Assembly (NCBI GenBank): GCA_018398805.1
Contig: JAGFBZ010001170.1
Coordinates: 2,195,001-2,259,000, forward strand
Origin: Hirundichthys speculiger
Lineage: Eukaryota; Chordata; Actinopteri; Beloniformes; Exocoetidae
DNA length: 64,000 nucleotides
Direction of reading: 5' to 3'
The notes beneath the pieces are model-generated. The model saw only the letters and a program-made list of their open reading frames with translations, had not been told where the DNA came from and did not search any database. This document shows, piece by piece, positions 38,199-50,153 of this stretch. The first letter of the stretch is position 1. Every line of letters starts with the position of its first letter. The position numbers and the translations under genes are program-made.

Positions 38199-38860
38199 AT
38201 CAAACTTTATTGATCCCACAGTGAAGAAATTATTTTGTTAAAGCAGGTCACAACACTATATAAAGTGCAAAATGTATAAGTAGAAGAAAATAGTTAATTT
38301 AGAAATACAATACAGGCTATTTACATAATAACATTAGAAATGAAGGGGCTGATGGTGATTATGTGTGAGAGCTATTGCACAGACCTGTCAACAGAGGGGA
38401 AAAAAAGACCAGAAGGACAACTAAACTGTTGAGCTATACAGTCTTACAGCAGAGGATCTACAGTAACACGCTTTTCTACACTGAGGTTGTATCAGTCTGT
38501 AACTGAAGGAGGTGCTCAGAGCCTCCACTTAGCTAACATCCTCCTCTGACCCACTCCCTCCACTGTCCACCAGGTAGCCCAGGACAGAACTGGCCCCCTG
38601 ACCAGCTTGTTCTCTCTTCCTATCCCGGTCGGAGAGGCATGCTCCCCAGCAGATGACAACGTAGTGGACAGCTGAGGCTACCACAGAATCATAAAAAGTC
38701 CTTTGCAGAGGAGTGCACACTGCACAAGACCTCAGCTGCCTCTGACAGTAGAGGCGACTGTGGCCCTTCTTGTACAAGGCATCAGTGCTGTGGGGCAAGT
38801 TTAGTTCATTGTTGAGGTGAATACCCAGGTACTTAAAAATGCCAAAAAAAAAAAAAAAAT
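38199..38860 (-). mobile_element. 5'-truncated L2/CR1-like LINE
   Basis: The minus strand encodes the C-terminal end of ORF2: FKYLGIHLNNELNLPHSTDA, LYKKGHSRLYCQRQLRSC, LQRTFYDSVVASAVHYVVI and CWGACLSDRDRKREQ. This is the normal fish L2 order. The 3' tail at 38,199-38,230 (minus-strand TGGGATCAATAAAGTTTGAT) matches the terminal pattern of the copy at 4,625-4,935. Frameshifts make it inactive. Confidence 0.85.
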
Positions 38861-39480
38861 GATATGCAAAAGTATATATTTTCAAATACAGAGGCAGTGT
38901 TTGGAGTCTCTGATTCAATTTTGCAGAAAACACTCACTGGGCACACTGAGGGTGTATTTGTGAATATGCCGCTGCTCTGCTGGCGACATAGAGGGCTCCT
39001 GCTGACACCCCACTCTTCCATAATTGAATTGTATTTCCAACCTAGTTGTAAATGGTAATAATTATTATTTGAGAATGATGCAATTTAATCAAATTACAAA
39101 AATCACTTTACAATAATGAAGCAGAACAGGCTGGTCAGTCAGCTCTATAAAAAAAAAAAAAAACTTTTTTCACTTGATGCTGTACCAGAGCGGCTCTGAG
39201 GGAGCGACTTTGTGATTTCATCAGGACTTTACTGTATTTCTGTCCACCTAACAGGCTTTTTGTGCGGCTGTAATCTTTTTGTTTGTATACGATTCAGAAA
39301 AGACCCGCAACAGATAAACATAAATCTGCCTGCTGGATTTCAACTGCGATGACGTATTGATCACGTGACAAGACGAGGACGTAACGCGCACTTTTGACGT
39401 TAGATTCGTTTTTTGGGATCAGTTGTTTTGTTTGTTTGTTTGTTTGTTTTCGTCATTCTGAATAAACACTCTTCAGTCCT
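38861..39480. other. Intergenic, no gene recognised
   Basis: No coding exon is recognised. A CACGTGA E-box-type word at about 39,363 and several CpGs at 39,345-39,410 may belong to the frmd8 promoter. A (TTTG)n run lies at 39,426-39,449. Confidence 0.45.
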
Positions 39481-39783
39481 GGCTGTCAGCGGTGATAAAA
39501 AGTCTTGTATCTTGTATAATAAGTCTTGTAAATGTTACTGTGACGGTAGTTGGAACCTTCCGCCTGACTCCCAGCAGAGCAGTGATTCCAGCCGCCCAGC
39601 GGACACCCTCTGGTTCAGCGGCTGCAGCTTCCTGGAAGGCTAGTTGGAGGCGGCTGGTTAGCTGTAGCCAGAGGACCACATCGAGCTGTTAGAGAGCTCA
39701 TGTACTTAGACGTATTTACTAAATTAACGGAGCCCATTCAGAGGAAAGCCAACGAGTGGAGGGTGTATCGCTTTAACTCAAAG
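39481..39783 (+). promoter_or_regulatory. frmd8: Probable frmd8 promoter and untranslated first exon
   Basis: A GC-richer stretch ends in a strong donor, CAAAG|GTAGGTG, at 39,783. The frmd8 start codon lies seven bases inside an exon that begins after an acceptor at 40,684, so a spliced leader is required. Joining the two creates an upstream ATG frame (start 39,700, 28 codons before the splice) that stops at 40,703-40,705, overlapping the frmd8 start. The exon assignment is inference. Confidence 0.5.
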
Positions 39784-40691
39784 GTAGGTGACGAACTGAT
39801 AACATTTTTGTCCTTTTACAAGCTTTAAACACACTGCTGAACAAAATACTGAAAGTTAGCTGATGGGCCACAAAAGTTTAACCGACCAAATAGCTTTTGA
39901 ACACACTGGTAAATAAAAATCAATAGGTCAGGAATGTTTGGCAGCGTTATCTTTTCAACTGTGTTGTTTTAATCGTACGGTCGCTTCAGCTGTTTGTTAG
40001 CTAGCATTAGCTAACGGTACTGAACGCTGGTGGTAAATTCTTCCCTCAAATATGTCAACCGTTGTTTGGTTGTATCAAAAAAAGAAAAAGAAAAACCTGC
40101 CCAACTTGAAACGTGAGATAATGCTTTCTTCGCAGGCGTTGGGGCGGCCCCAGCTGTAACGGCCTCTTGCTTTTGTTTTTTCTCTGTTTAAGGATATTAG
40201 AAATGTTTTTAGAGGTCCCTTCATAAATGGGGTCTCGGTAACTGTGACATGTTAATGATAAATGATGAGTCTAGACCAGACCAGTAGGGTGAGGCCCAGA
40301 GGTCTCGTAGGAAGTTCAGATTGTACAGGATCTTGCCCAGTTTAAAATCTCATGGTGGCTCTGGATCCCAGTAAGAACTGGGTAGAATTAGCTCCATTAC
40401 TGGCTTAATTTAAACATGACTAAACTAAGGGATGAAGTGGCATCAGGGATTAAAAAAAGCAACTCCCCCTCCCCAGTTAATGTTGCTATTATGCGTCTGG
40501 TCTTTCAAACTGTTGCTTGGCAGTCAGTCTTTAAATTATCAGGACAAAGGTTATTTGCTGACATGTCCCTCTTAATTCTGTTCTGTGCTGTCATGTATGT
40601 TTATTTGCGGAGGGAGGGAGTTGCAGGTATGTGCAACAAACGTGTTTCTTTTTTCTTTCATTGTTTTGGTCTATGTGTTTTTAGATAAGAG

Positions 40692-42490
40692 ATGGAGGGA
40701 GATGACAGCAGTTTTCCTCCAGATTTGTCAGATGATCATTCGCAAAGAGGAAGTGTTGCTTCCTCTGCAACCCTTTCCCGTGGTATGTTGCCAACAAACT
40801 CAAATAATAAATTAACTAATTTATTCATAGTCCTTTTTTGAGAGTGATTGTCCCTTTCATGTCTGCTATTTTGTCAATTTTTGTAAATTATTTTATGCAT
40901 TTGTTCCCACAGCTCAAGATGTGCTTGTGTACTTGTTTGGTGACAGTGCTGTGCACTTAAATGTAGAGGGGCTTTCTAGTGTAAGTGTGCAGGAGTTGGG
41001 CCGGAGTGTTCGTGATGCCCTCCATATTACTGAGCCTATGCAGGATGTTTTTGCCTTTTGGCTTTGCTCTCCACTGCTTGGTAAGAATCTTTTGGGATAT
41101 GCTCTTATCTGATGCTATGTAATGCCAAATAGTCCACAGTACAAATCATGCAACTCACTTTATTGTCTTTCTTGTCAACTCACCATCCTTCAGAACTGCA
41201 GTTAAAAGCGAGGCATCAACCATACAAATTATGTCGACAGTGGCAGGACTTGCTATATCGCTTCACTGAAGCATCAGAGGAGGACATTTTGCAAGGTGAG
41301 AACTTGGACTGGTTTATTTTCACATCACAGCGACAAGATATGAACCTGCTGGACTGCTCGGGCTTTTCTGTTTAGCATTTGCATTCTCCTCTCTGGGCTT
41401 AAGTTGCTTTTCAACTAGTTGCTCTGCTCTCTGCATTTTACACTAACTGGTAATTATAAATTGTCACTAGATGTGAGTATAAGTGTGCGTGACTGTCTCT
41501 ACCAACTGGTAACCTCTCCAGGTACCCTCTCTTGAAACCTGGGGCACTCTCTAGCAAGGCCCCATGCTCCGGAATAAGATTGAAGCAGATATAGATAATG
41601 GTTGGATGGATGGCTGTCGTGACCTATTCAGTCATGTTAAGTGACTGTTGTGAAATTGGAAGTGGCTCTGTCATGACAGCAACATCGGAAAAAGGAAGAG
41701 GGGGCTGCAGTTGCAAAGCAAAGGGATGAAATAAAAATGGTAACTTGACAATGTGCTTCTCCTCACTCTTTGTTGCCAACTTATAAAACTCCAACCAAGC
41801 ACATACTCTTCAAACTGTACCATAAGGTAGTATATTCCTTAACATGCATAAAAAGCATACGTTTTTCCACAAAAAAATATTTTGTGTGGAGAGGTGCCCA
41901 TGGTGTGGCGGGTAGAGTTGGTTGCCAAAGCCCATCTCTGTTGTGTGCTTAATTGTCATTTGGCAAGACACTGAACCACAGATTGCCCCAGCCAATAAGG
42001 GGTCACAAGCCAGTTTTCTTAATGTGCCAGTCCTATGCATGGATAAATGGGGAGAGTCGTGTCAGGAAGGGCCATCTGACGTAAAACCTCTGCCAAATCA
42101 ACATACGGAACTGAAAGATTTTCTGTGGTAACTCCTAAAAAAAGAAATGCTGAGAGAAGTGGCTTGCTTGCTGATGAAGAGGCAAAGTGTTATTTAATGG
42201 AAATATGGGCTTAAGAACTAACTTGTTTACTTCTTCTATAACAAAGCATGTGTGTTTTTGCGTGCCAAATAAAGCCACTCTCCACTACCAGCAGCTGCTT
42301 CCTCTTTGTTTGCCCCTGACCTGTAAACTGTTGGTGCTCAGTTGTGAACATGGGATATATGTGCCATCAACTTTATTTAGAATAAATTGAAGGAAAAGGA
42401 AACCTTGACGTAACTAATAAGCAGCTGTGACTGAACAGAAAACAAAATACTTTGCCATGTATAAAATAAAACAATGTCATCAAAAGACAA

Positions 42491-42552
<62 letters not shown>

Positions 42553-45500
42553 TAGCTGAAAGTTTTAAAACTAATTATTCTTCAGTGTAGTTTATATAAC
42601 ACCAATTCACAAGAAAAGTAATCAGGGAACATTACTGAAATAAGGACGAGTCCCATTGAATTGCATTTAAATACAGTCTAGTTCATACAGATTTACAAAA
42701 GACTTGTGATGTTTTTATGTGGCATGCTTCATTGAAAATACCTGTTTATCAAATGCAGACATTATCTACAGTATATAATGTTGCCCATTTTTGTGAATAA
42801 TCTTTGGATTTTGAACTATTGATTAGGAGAAACAAGTTTGGAGATGTAACCATAAATATCACATTTATAGTAGCCAAGCAAATCCATCAGGCTCCATCCA
42901 TCCATTTGAGATATGCACATCATACTGTTCAGGGTAGTGGGAGAGCTGCAACCTGTTCCAGCAGCAGCCAGGTGGGAGTTAGTGTAGTGTCTTGGACAGT
43001 TTGGCAGTCCATCACAGGGCTGTAGGCAGACCAACGCCCACGCACGCTCACTCTTAAAGACAATTAAGGATTACCAAACAACCTAACATGCATGATTTTT
43101 TTTTTTCACTTGGGAATGAAGTTGTGGAGAGTGCATGTGACCTCCACACTGAAAAAACTCAGCTGGAATCTAAATCACCATGCTGCTCCATCAGACAAAT
43201 ATTAAACCTTTTAATGTCTCATGCTACGTAATCCATTAGGGTCTGTACAGACATGTATTTGATGTTATGTAAGAGTCATGCATAATAATAATTCCTCTAG
43301 GATTAGAGCAGTTGTTATGATGTAGTCTATTAGAATGGGTTAAACAGTACATTTTACAGTGAAGCATTGATAAAGGAGAACCAAGCTGTCTGCACATTGA
43401 CAGAGAAGTAAGAACAAAATAGAAATGGCTGAAATTTGTCAGCTATCAGTCATTGATCACACATTATTTTGACTTTTGTTGAAGGATTTCACATTTCTAA
43501 GAGGCTGGCAGGTGTGAGAAAGTGACTCAAAGTGTTGTGTTATTTTTTGTCATCATTTTACCACTCTGAGTGGAACAGCCTACACATGGTGGGGGGTTTG
43601 CAGATACTATTAGTCCAGCAGTGTCAAAGAAGGGGTTGCACAGTTGCACAGTGACAGCTTACAGACAGTAATCCAGCAAAGTATCTCAAAGGCATTGTGT
43701 AATCACTTAAATGCTGTTATCTTTCTTTTCGTGAAGTGGATTCCACCCACAGGACTGTAAGCCAGAGCAGAGTGGGTTGGAGGGGGCTTGAGTTGTCTCT
43801 ACACCCCCACTCCTCCACTTTCATATGAGGCGGAATCTTATCCAGGGTCAGCTTGAATGATCTGAAAATCACAGAACACTGACTCATAATTTCTCTGCTT
43901 TTTCCTCAGATGAAGCATATCTCCAGTACAGACGCAATGTGTTCTGCCCGAAATCTAAAGAGCTGCAGGTATTATTAACTCTGCAGCACAATTATCTTGG
44001 ATATGAGTGAATTGTAAAGATACATTATGTGGAAGCAGGAGACCCTGTTGGGCTGTGTGGGCTGTAATAAATAATGTTTCTGAAAGTAGCTAGACTGAAT
44101 TGTTCAAAATGATGATCTTTATCTCAGCCACCTCCATTTCATGGCTTCAGAAGGCAGATTGGATAAGATTTTAAGTTTGTAGATGGCTATTCAAAGTCCA
44201 TGTCACAAGGTGCTTCACATGTAGTGCTAAATTAAATTTAAGTTTAAAAATAATACAATTTTGACATGAAGCATGTTAATATTAAAGTACACCAAACCAA
44301 ACTTTTTTTTTTCCCTAAAATAAAATCAAATGAAATAAGTTGGTTGTCATTGCTCCTGAGCAGATAGAGGATGAGGGAGTGTTGAAACTTCTTTATGAGG
44401 AGGCCAAGAGCAACATCCTGACAGGGAGATACCCCTGTGACCCCGAGCACTGGGCTGCTCTGGGAGCCTTATCTCTTGCTCTTGATGAAGGAACTGATGT
44501 TGACAGTCAACAGTTCACTACTACAATAAGGTAAGTTAGCAAATTTCTCAGTTTATATGAAAGGAATAGTTAGGATTTACTTTTATGCAATGAATGAAAA
44601 GTAAAGATCCATACCATTCAAAGGCCCCATCAACACCTGGGATTAAAACATGAACCCAGATGCATCTTTACTGGATCTGCTCTGACCTTCCTGTAGGTCA
44701 GATCCATGTACCAATAAACATGCATGTCATTTTAGCTTGCAAACACAAATGTGTAGTTATTTTTAAACTTGCAAAGGCAGCAGCTTGAAATAACCTGGCG
44801 CAACTTACAAGTGTAAAGAAGAAGACCGAAATAACAAGAAGATCCACGACAAATGTTTTCCCAAACTTTATTCAACAAAGGATATGTTCGGCACTTATCC
44901 TTTGTATACAATACAAGGAAAGGTCCGGAAAACACAAAGACAAGAGCTTCATGGCAGTCATTTGTCTATAAAATCACATGAGTCATCACCTAAGCTGATG
45001 ATGTTGGTTTATTAGGTAGTCCGTGAATCTGTCCTAGGACGCTTTTGTGTTCAGTCTAAATAGAGACTGTGAACACAAGTGTCCCAGGCTGCCTTCAAGT
45101 CCATCCTTAGATTGTCACATTTGAATCTGTCCTGGATTGTGTTTAGACCTGGCATTAGCATTGGCCACTTGCGATCAGGTTTCCTAGGACTCATTTTAAT
45201 GCCAGCTCTGAACAGGGTCATTGTCCCATTACTGACTAAATGCAGCATAGTGAGCGACTGGCAATTGGGAAGTAGCTCACTAGTTTTTGTTTAATGGTAT
45301 CAGAATCCACCTACTTACACCTTGATGTTTTTGTACAAATGAGTTGTCCATGTATTCTTTCCAACTAGCAACCAAAATAGGTTACTGACAACACAGGAGC
45401 TGCAAGTCTTCCTTATCTAACTTGCTGAAAGAAAGCAATTTAAATGTGCTTTTATTTTTTCTTAATTTCATAAACTGTAAACAAGTTGGCAAAGTTGGCA

Positions 45501-48500
45501 TATTTGAAGTTTGACGTTTTTTAGGAAATCTTATATTTGGAAGGTTACTGGGTCGAAATGTTTGTGTCTTTGAGTATTTTGTGTGTACTTTACCTCTGAT
45601 TTAATACTGAGCTATTATTAATTATTAAATATAATTATGACTTTTAATAATGTTTAAATTTGAAGTAGTTGGGCTGTTACTAAATGATATTTCAGATCAA
45701 GATGTTCTTCAGAGGACTTTGTCATCTTTTGTTATTTTAGTAAAGCACTTCTCTTCCATTGGTTAAAAGTTCAACACTTGTGCTCTAAATTGTTTAATAG
45801 AGATGAGTGCATTTAAGGTACAGAGACAGTACAGTGTATTTCAGCACTGTAAGAGTTTTGAAAAGAATTAATAAATCAACAGAATATTGGCATTCTGAGA
45901 TTTGGCAACATCTGCTGCATCTTTGTCCTGTGTTGTATTCAGGGAAAAGAAGTTGACTTCTTTCCTGCCTGAACATGTTGTCATGGGGAGCGGAGGTCTG
46001 CTGTCCACACTTAGAGGAAAGTCGAGCCGTCAGGCAGGACTGGAGCAGAAGCTCTTAGAAGAGTACAGAAAGATATGCACATCTGCTGGGAGCTCTCCAG
46101 AGCCCACCCAGTTCCTGCACCAGTACCTCAACATGTGTCACACTCTGCCTTATTATGGGTAAGGCTTGTTGTAATGAGTTATTTATACACAATAGTTGTC
46201 AACAAACCTATTGTTCTTTTTGCTTGTTTTTTATTTTCATTTTGTACAAAAAAATTAAACGTCTTTATGTTTGAATAAATCTTACATATACAAAAAGGTG
46301 CGCCTTCTTTTTTGGGGAGATTGACAAACCAGCGCAGGGGATCCTCCAACGGGGAAAACGCAAAGCTGTCAGTGTGGGGATCTGCTTGGATGGAGTTTAT
46401 GTGATGGATGTGAAGGAGAAGGTGAGCAGTAGATTTAGTTCACAGCTTTGTAAAACAGTACGTGTAGTTGGATAATAATTGTCATGAAATGTATCCTGTT
46501 TTCTCACGTTTTCTCCTGTCACACTCTCTTGCAGCATGTGTTGCTTGGCCTGCGATTTAGCGAGCTTTCCTGGGACCACAGCTACCCTGAAGAGGAGGGG
46601 GACTCGCACATTCTGTGGTTGGAGTTTGATGGAGAAGAAGATGGCACTCCTGTCAACAAACTGCTGAAGATCTACTCAAAACAAGTAAAAAAAACAAAAA
46701 AAAAAAAAAAAAAAAAAGAATTTACTGAGGTTTTGAAGCAATTCAAGAATGTCTTGTGGCTGGACAGGGTGACAGATGTGGTCTTCTTACATCATTAACT
46801 GCTGTGATCAAAAAAGCATGTTTGGGCCTCCAGATGTTGGAGACATTACATAATAGGATGGGGGATAAAATGAAAGCTCTAATCCAAGAATGCCAGCATG
46901 ACCCATATGTGCCTCTGGTTCCCAGCCTGCTGTTGGGGTGGCAAAAATCACAAAGGGTTCATGAGGTTTTCACTGCACAGTGGTTGTCAAAATAAGAATA
47001 GCACATGTACAAAATGCAGGGTTTCTACTGATCCTTCAAAAGTTGTAAATTAAGTTATCTAAATATAAGGCCTCAATGTGTCTTAGAAATCTTAATTTTA
47101 TGATTTGTGGCTTTAAAAAGCCACAGATATTGAAAATAAGATTCATTGTTTTTACAGTCAGTAGAACTAACAGCACTCAGTTTCCTGAGACCATTAATCC
47201 CACCGTATGTACCTAATGATTACACGCATGCTTACATCCATCATCAGATATGGTTAGCAACTTCTGCAGTATGCAGTCAGTCATGAGGAAATGCAAATGT
47301 CTAAAAATGAAAAGTGGCTAGGAAGCTAGTTTGCCTCATAATTCAAACTGGTTCAAGTCAAAGACAATGAACATGAGTGTTGCTGTGGTCTGCGCAAGAA
47401 ATTCTTGAACATGGGCATTCTGTGGAATCCCAAAGCCCTGAGTTTTTTGTTTTTTTTCTGCTATGTGGCACATTTATTTTGCCAACAGTTGTTGACTCAG
47501 TAAACCTTGATCTGACAGATCTCAGTTGTTTTAACTTGATTCTTCTGTTTTTTTTTGTTTGTTTTTCTTTCCTCCTCTCCCTTTAAGTGATGTTCTCCTC
47601 CTTTGAATGAAAATAAGTAGTCTATTTAAATCTCTGAGACCCGCTAGTAAATACAGGGTCCTGAATCGGTAATCAGTCAGTGCAAACACACTCTTCATGT
47701 ACAAACTGGAGTACAGTGTTGAGAAAATGTCAAATTGAGAGTTACAGTAATTAAAACTGCAGATATAACAGTCTGTTGGCATTGTGACTGTGTCTTCAAA
47801 CCAATTTATCATATATTACGTATATACACATGCTTCAGGGTCAATTTGGTCCTTGTTTGCTGATGTTTTGATGTTATTTATCAACATACTGTAATTGTGA
47901 GTATTGGACCTTGACATTTCCAGACCTGAGTACATGAAATGCCTTTGACATGAAGCTAGTTTGGAGTCGGACATATTTCCAGCAGGCATGAAAATCCCTT
48001 ACCTTTTTGCGAAATTCGCCATTTTTAAGTCAAAAAGGTGACCTATGTGAATCGTGTAGATCCGAGGGGGGGATGTCAGAGTCGGGAGATTTTATTTATT
48101 TATTTTTTTTTAATTATCATATAATTGACCTAATGAGCAAACTGAGCACTTCAGAAATCGGCCCTTTAAATGACACTTGGATGGTCAATAAATCCTGCCC
48201 AGAACCAATCATACGGCAAATTGTTCCATTATTCCAGTCATACCAACATTCTTTATATATGCGTACTTTGAGTTCTTGGCAGTTACATTGCTAAGCGGGA
48301 CTAGAAGCAGGAGCTAGTGATATCCATGCCTGGGATAAGGCAGACGAGCATACGTTCACATTTCCTACCTACATTTACCAGTGGATTGAATTTGGTTAGT
48401 TATGGTTTCAATCGTTTTCATACTTTACGGTATAACAAAATTACTACCGTTCGCTACAGCTTGCGTTGAACACTGTCAGAGCTAGCCAAAGCTCTGGTGA

Positions 48501-49688
48501 AAAACAGCTCCCATTTGCTAGAAGTTTGCGTCAAACTTGTGTAGTTAACAATAACATTAAAGAAGAAATACAGGGTTCTTTCTAATATCTCTGTAATTGG
48601 TGAATCCACATCAGGGATGTGTGAGGATGATATTCACGTGAGGGCTGAGAAGGCTGAAGGTGAACTTGTAAACTCTAGTCATTTGATACCCTGTGCTTTT
48701 GCCCATGCTTGAAGCCTTGTGCGCCAACTGTGGTATGCGTACCTCTGGTGGTACGTGGGAAATGTCATGACTTTCCACATTTTTTCCTGCCCTAACCCCA
48801 TTTTGCACAGTGTACCTGAAGAGGAGCCGGAACAATACAGTCTGTGTGATATTACAAGTTCCTGCAGTGCCAGAATAAAGTGCCTGTTCCATGCAGAGAA
48901 AACCAGACTTTTTGTTTTGTTGTTGTTAGCGTGTTAGCCACTAATTACGAGCCAAAAATAGCAGAATACCAGCGGTTTCTTTACTACGGTTCAGAGACCA
49001 GAGGCTGTGAAGGTAACAGAAAGACCACAGTTGAGCCTTTGTCTTGTTTTGCTGCAGTGCCTCGCTACTTTTTTGCAGTTTTTAAACATATTTTAAACAC
49101 ATTATTTAGGCTCAAGGGCTCCGTGTCCAGTTGGCGGATTTTGATTTTCGCAGGGGTGCGCCGGTCCTCATTAACCACGAAAAATAAGGGATCACTGTAA
49201 AGTCAAAGAAATTAGACTTAATCTTTTTTTTTTCTGTTAATCAGGCAGAGCTAATGAGCGGGTTCATTGAGTTCTGTGTGGAGCTGAAGTCTGCATCTGA
49301 AGGAGGAGCTGCAGCTGAGATGGACAGTGAAGCGAGTCTGTCCCAGCAACCCACCGGGGAAGAAGGCAGTAGTAGGAATGGACGTGGAGGACGGCGTGGG
49401 AAGCTCCATAGGCAGGGCAGCGTTGTGTGCAGCCGGGTCCACTCCCTAAATACTATCAGCTACGTTGACAATGGTGAGTGCAGTAGTTCCATTCAGTGGA
49501 ATGGGTAAGAACAATCTCAAGGAGAAATTCCTTAGTTACAACTTTGTATTTTTTTTTTCCTTTTTGATCTTTTAGGTAAGGAAATCAAACGCTTGAAGCC
49601 AAAAAGAGCTGCATCCTTCTTCAGCCGACAGGCATCTACACCCACCTACTCTGCTGTGCAAGTGACTGAAAACCTGGAGCAAGGTTAA
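40692..49688 (+). CDS. frmd8: FERM domain-containing protein 8 (iTAP)
   Basis: FRMD8 binds iRhom pseudoproteases and stabilises the iRhom-ADAM17 complex, which sheds TNF and growth-factor precursors at the cell surface. Ten coding exons: 40692-40782, 40913-41080, 41194-41295, 43910-43968, 44364-44530, 45943-46158, 46298-46421, 46535-46684, 49245-49473 and 49576-49688 (stop TAA). All phases agree, giving 472 residues (human 464). The FERM F1 lobe starts at DVLVYLFGD. The middle lobe has [12 protein letters not shown] and [16 protein letters not shown]. The third lobe has [31 protein letters not shown] and [14 protein letters not shown]. The tail keeps [12 protein letters not shown] and [10 protein letters not shown]. 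The first exon encodes only 30 residues; its start MEGDDSS has a strong context (GAGATGG). The donor of exon 8 (GTAAAA) is weak and is followed at once by a long A-run. Intron 8 holds another interspersed repeat. Confidence 0.96.
41445..41615 (-). repeat. Teleost interspersed repeat, reverse copy, in frmd8 intron 3
   Basis: This matches the reverse complement of the repeat at 18,862-19,218. It starts with the TAAATTG-TCACTAGATGTGAG side, passes AACTGGTAACCTCTCCAGG, and ends ATATAGATAATGGTTGGATG. It is strongly diverged in the middle. Confidence 0.7.
41888..42130 (+). mobile_element. SINE-like repeat in frmd8 intron 3
   Basis: The segment shows AATTGTCATTTGGCAAGACA-CTGAACC, then ATTGCCCCAGCC, CATGGATAAATGG and GTGTCAGGAAGGGCCATCTG, then ACGTAAAACCTCTGCCAAAT. 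These words occur in this order in common teleost short repeats. The family is not resolved. Confidence 0.6.
42490..42549. repeat. (AT)n microsatellite
   Basis: About 60 bp of nearly pure AT dinucleotide repeat with one GT interruption at 42,511, inside frmd8 intron 3. Confidence 0.97.
42890..43090 (+). repeat. Teleost interspersed repeat, diverged copy, in frmd8 intron 3
   Basis: Same orientation and word order as the copy at 18,862-19,218: CATCCATTTGAGATATGC, GTTCAGGGTAGTGG, AACCTGTTCCAGCAG, GCAGTCCATCACAGGGC, AATTAAGGATTACC and CCTAACATGCATG. Confidence 0.7.
49050..49200 (-). mobile_element. DNA-transposon-like remnant in frmd8 intron 8
   Basis: The segment starts with CAGTGCCTCGCTACTTTTTT and ends with CACGAAAAATAAGGGATCAC-TGTA. 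In between is TTGGCGGATTTTGATTTTCG. The paired pattern (CAGTG-CCCTCGC at one end, GGGATCACTG at the other) resembles a common teleost short DNA element. The superfamily is not resolved. Confidence 0.5.
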
Positions 49689-50120
49689 AGTATCTGCCTT
49701 GTCCCTGTTAAAGACCAAATCTGAACATTTGACACTGAGATTAAAAAAGACTTACTGGATACAAGCTTGAGATGTTTAACGGCATATATATGAACTTGCA
49801 AAGGACCAAGGTATCCAAGTGTGAATATATTTATCCTCTGAAGTGGTGTATACTATGGGTGTATGGTAATGTGAAAAAGGAATGGATTTATCCAAATACT
49901 ACTTGTAAGGTTAAACTGAAGTGGCTATTCAATAGATGGCTTTAGGCTTATAAGAGAGGTCCATCACATGATCTTTATTGGGTTAAACCTAGAGAAATCT
50001 ACTCAATGTATGACATTTTTGACCACTACTGCAGCGGGCTACAATTCATGTTACACCTCGAAGGTTTATCTGCTGCCTTACCTCTTTTTAGACCATTGGG
50101 TATTTAACATTAAAAGTGTT

Positions 50121-50153
<33 letters not shown>

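Noticed and set aside
39700..39783. MYLDVFTKLTEPIQRK frame as the first exon of another gene
   Set aside because: No recognised family, and joining it to the next acceptor gives a stop after six codons. It is kept as a possible upstream frame of frmd8.
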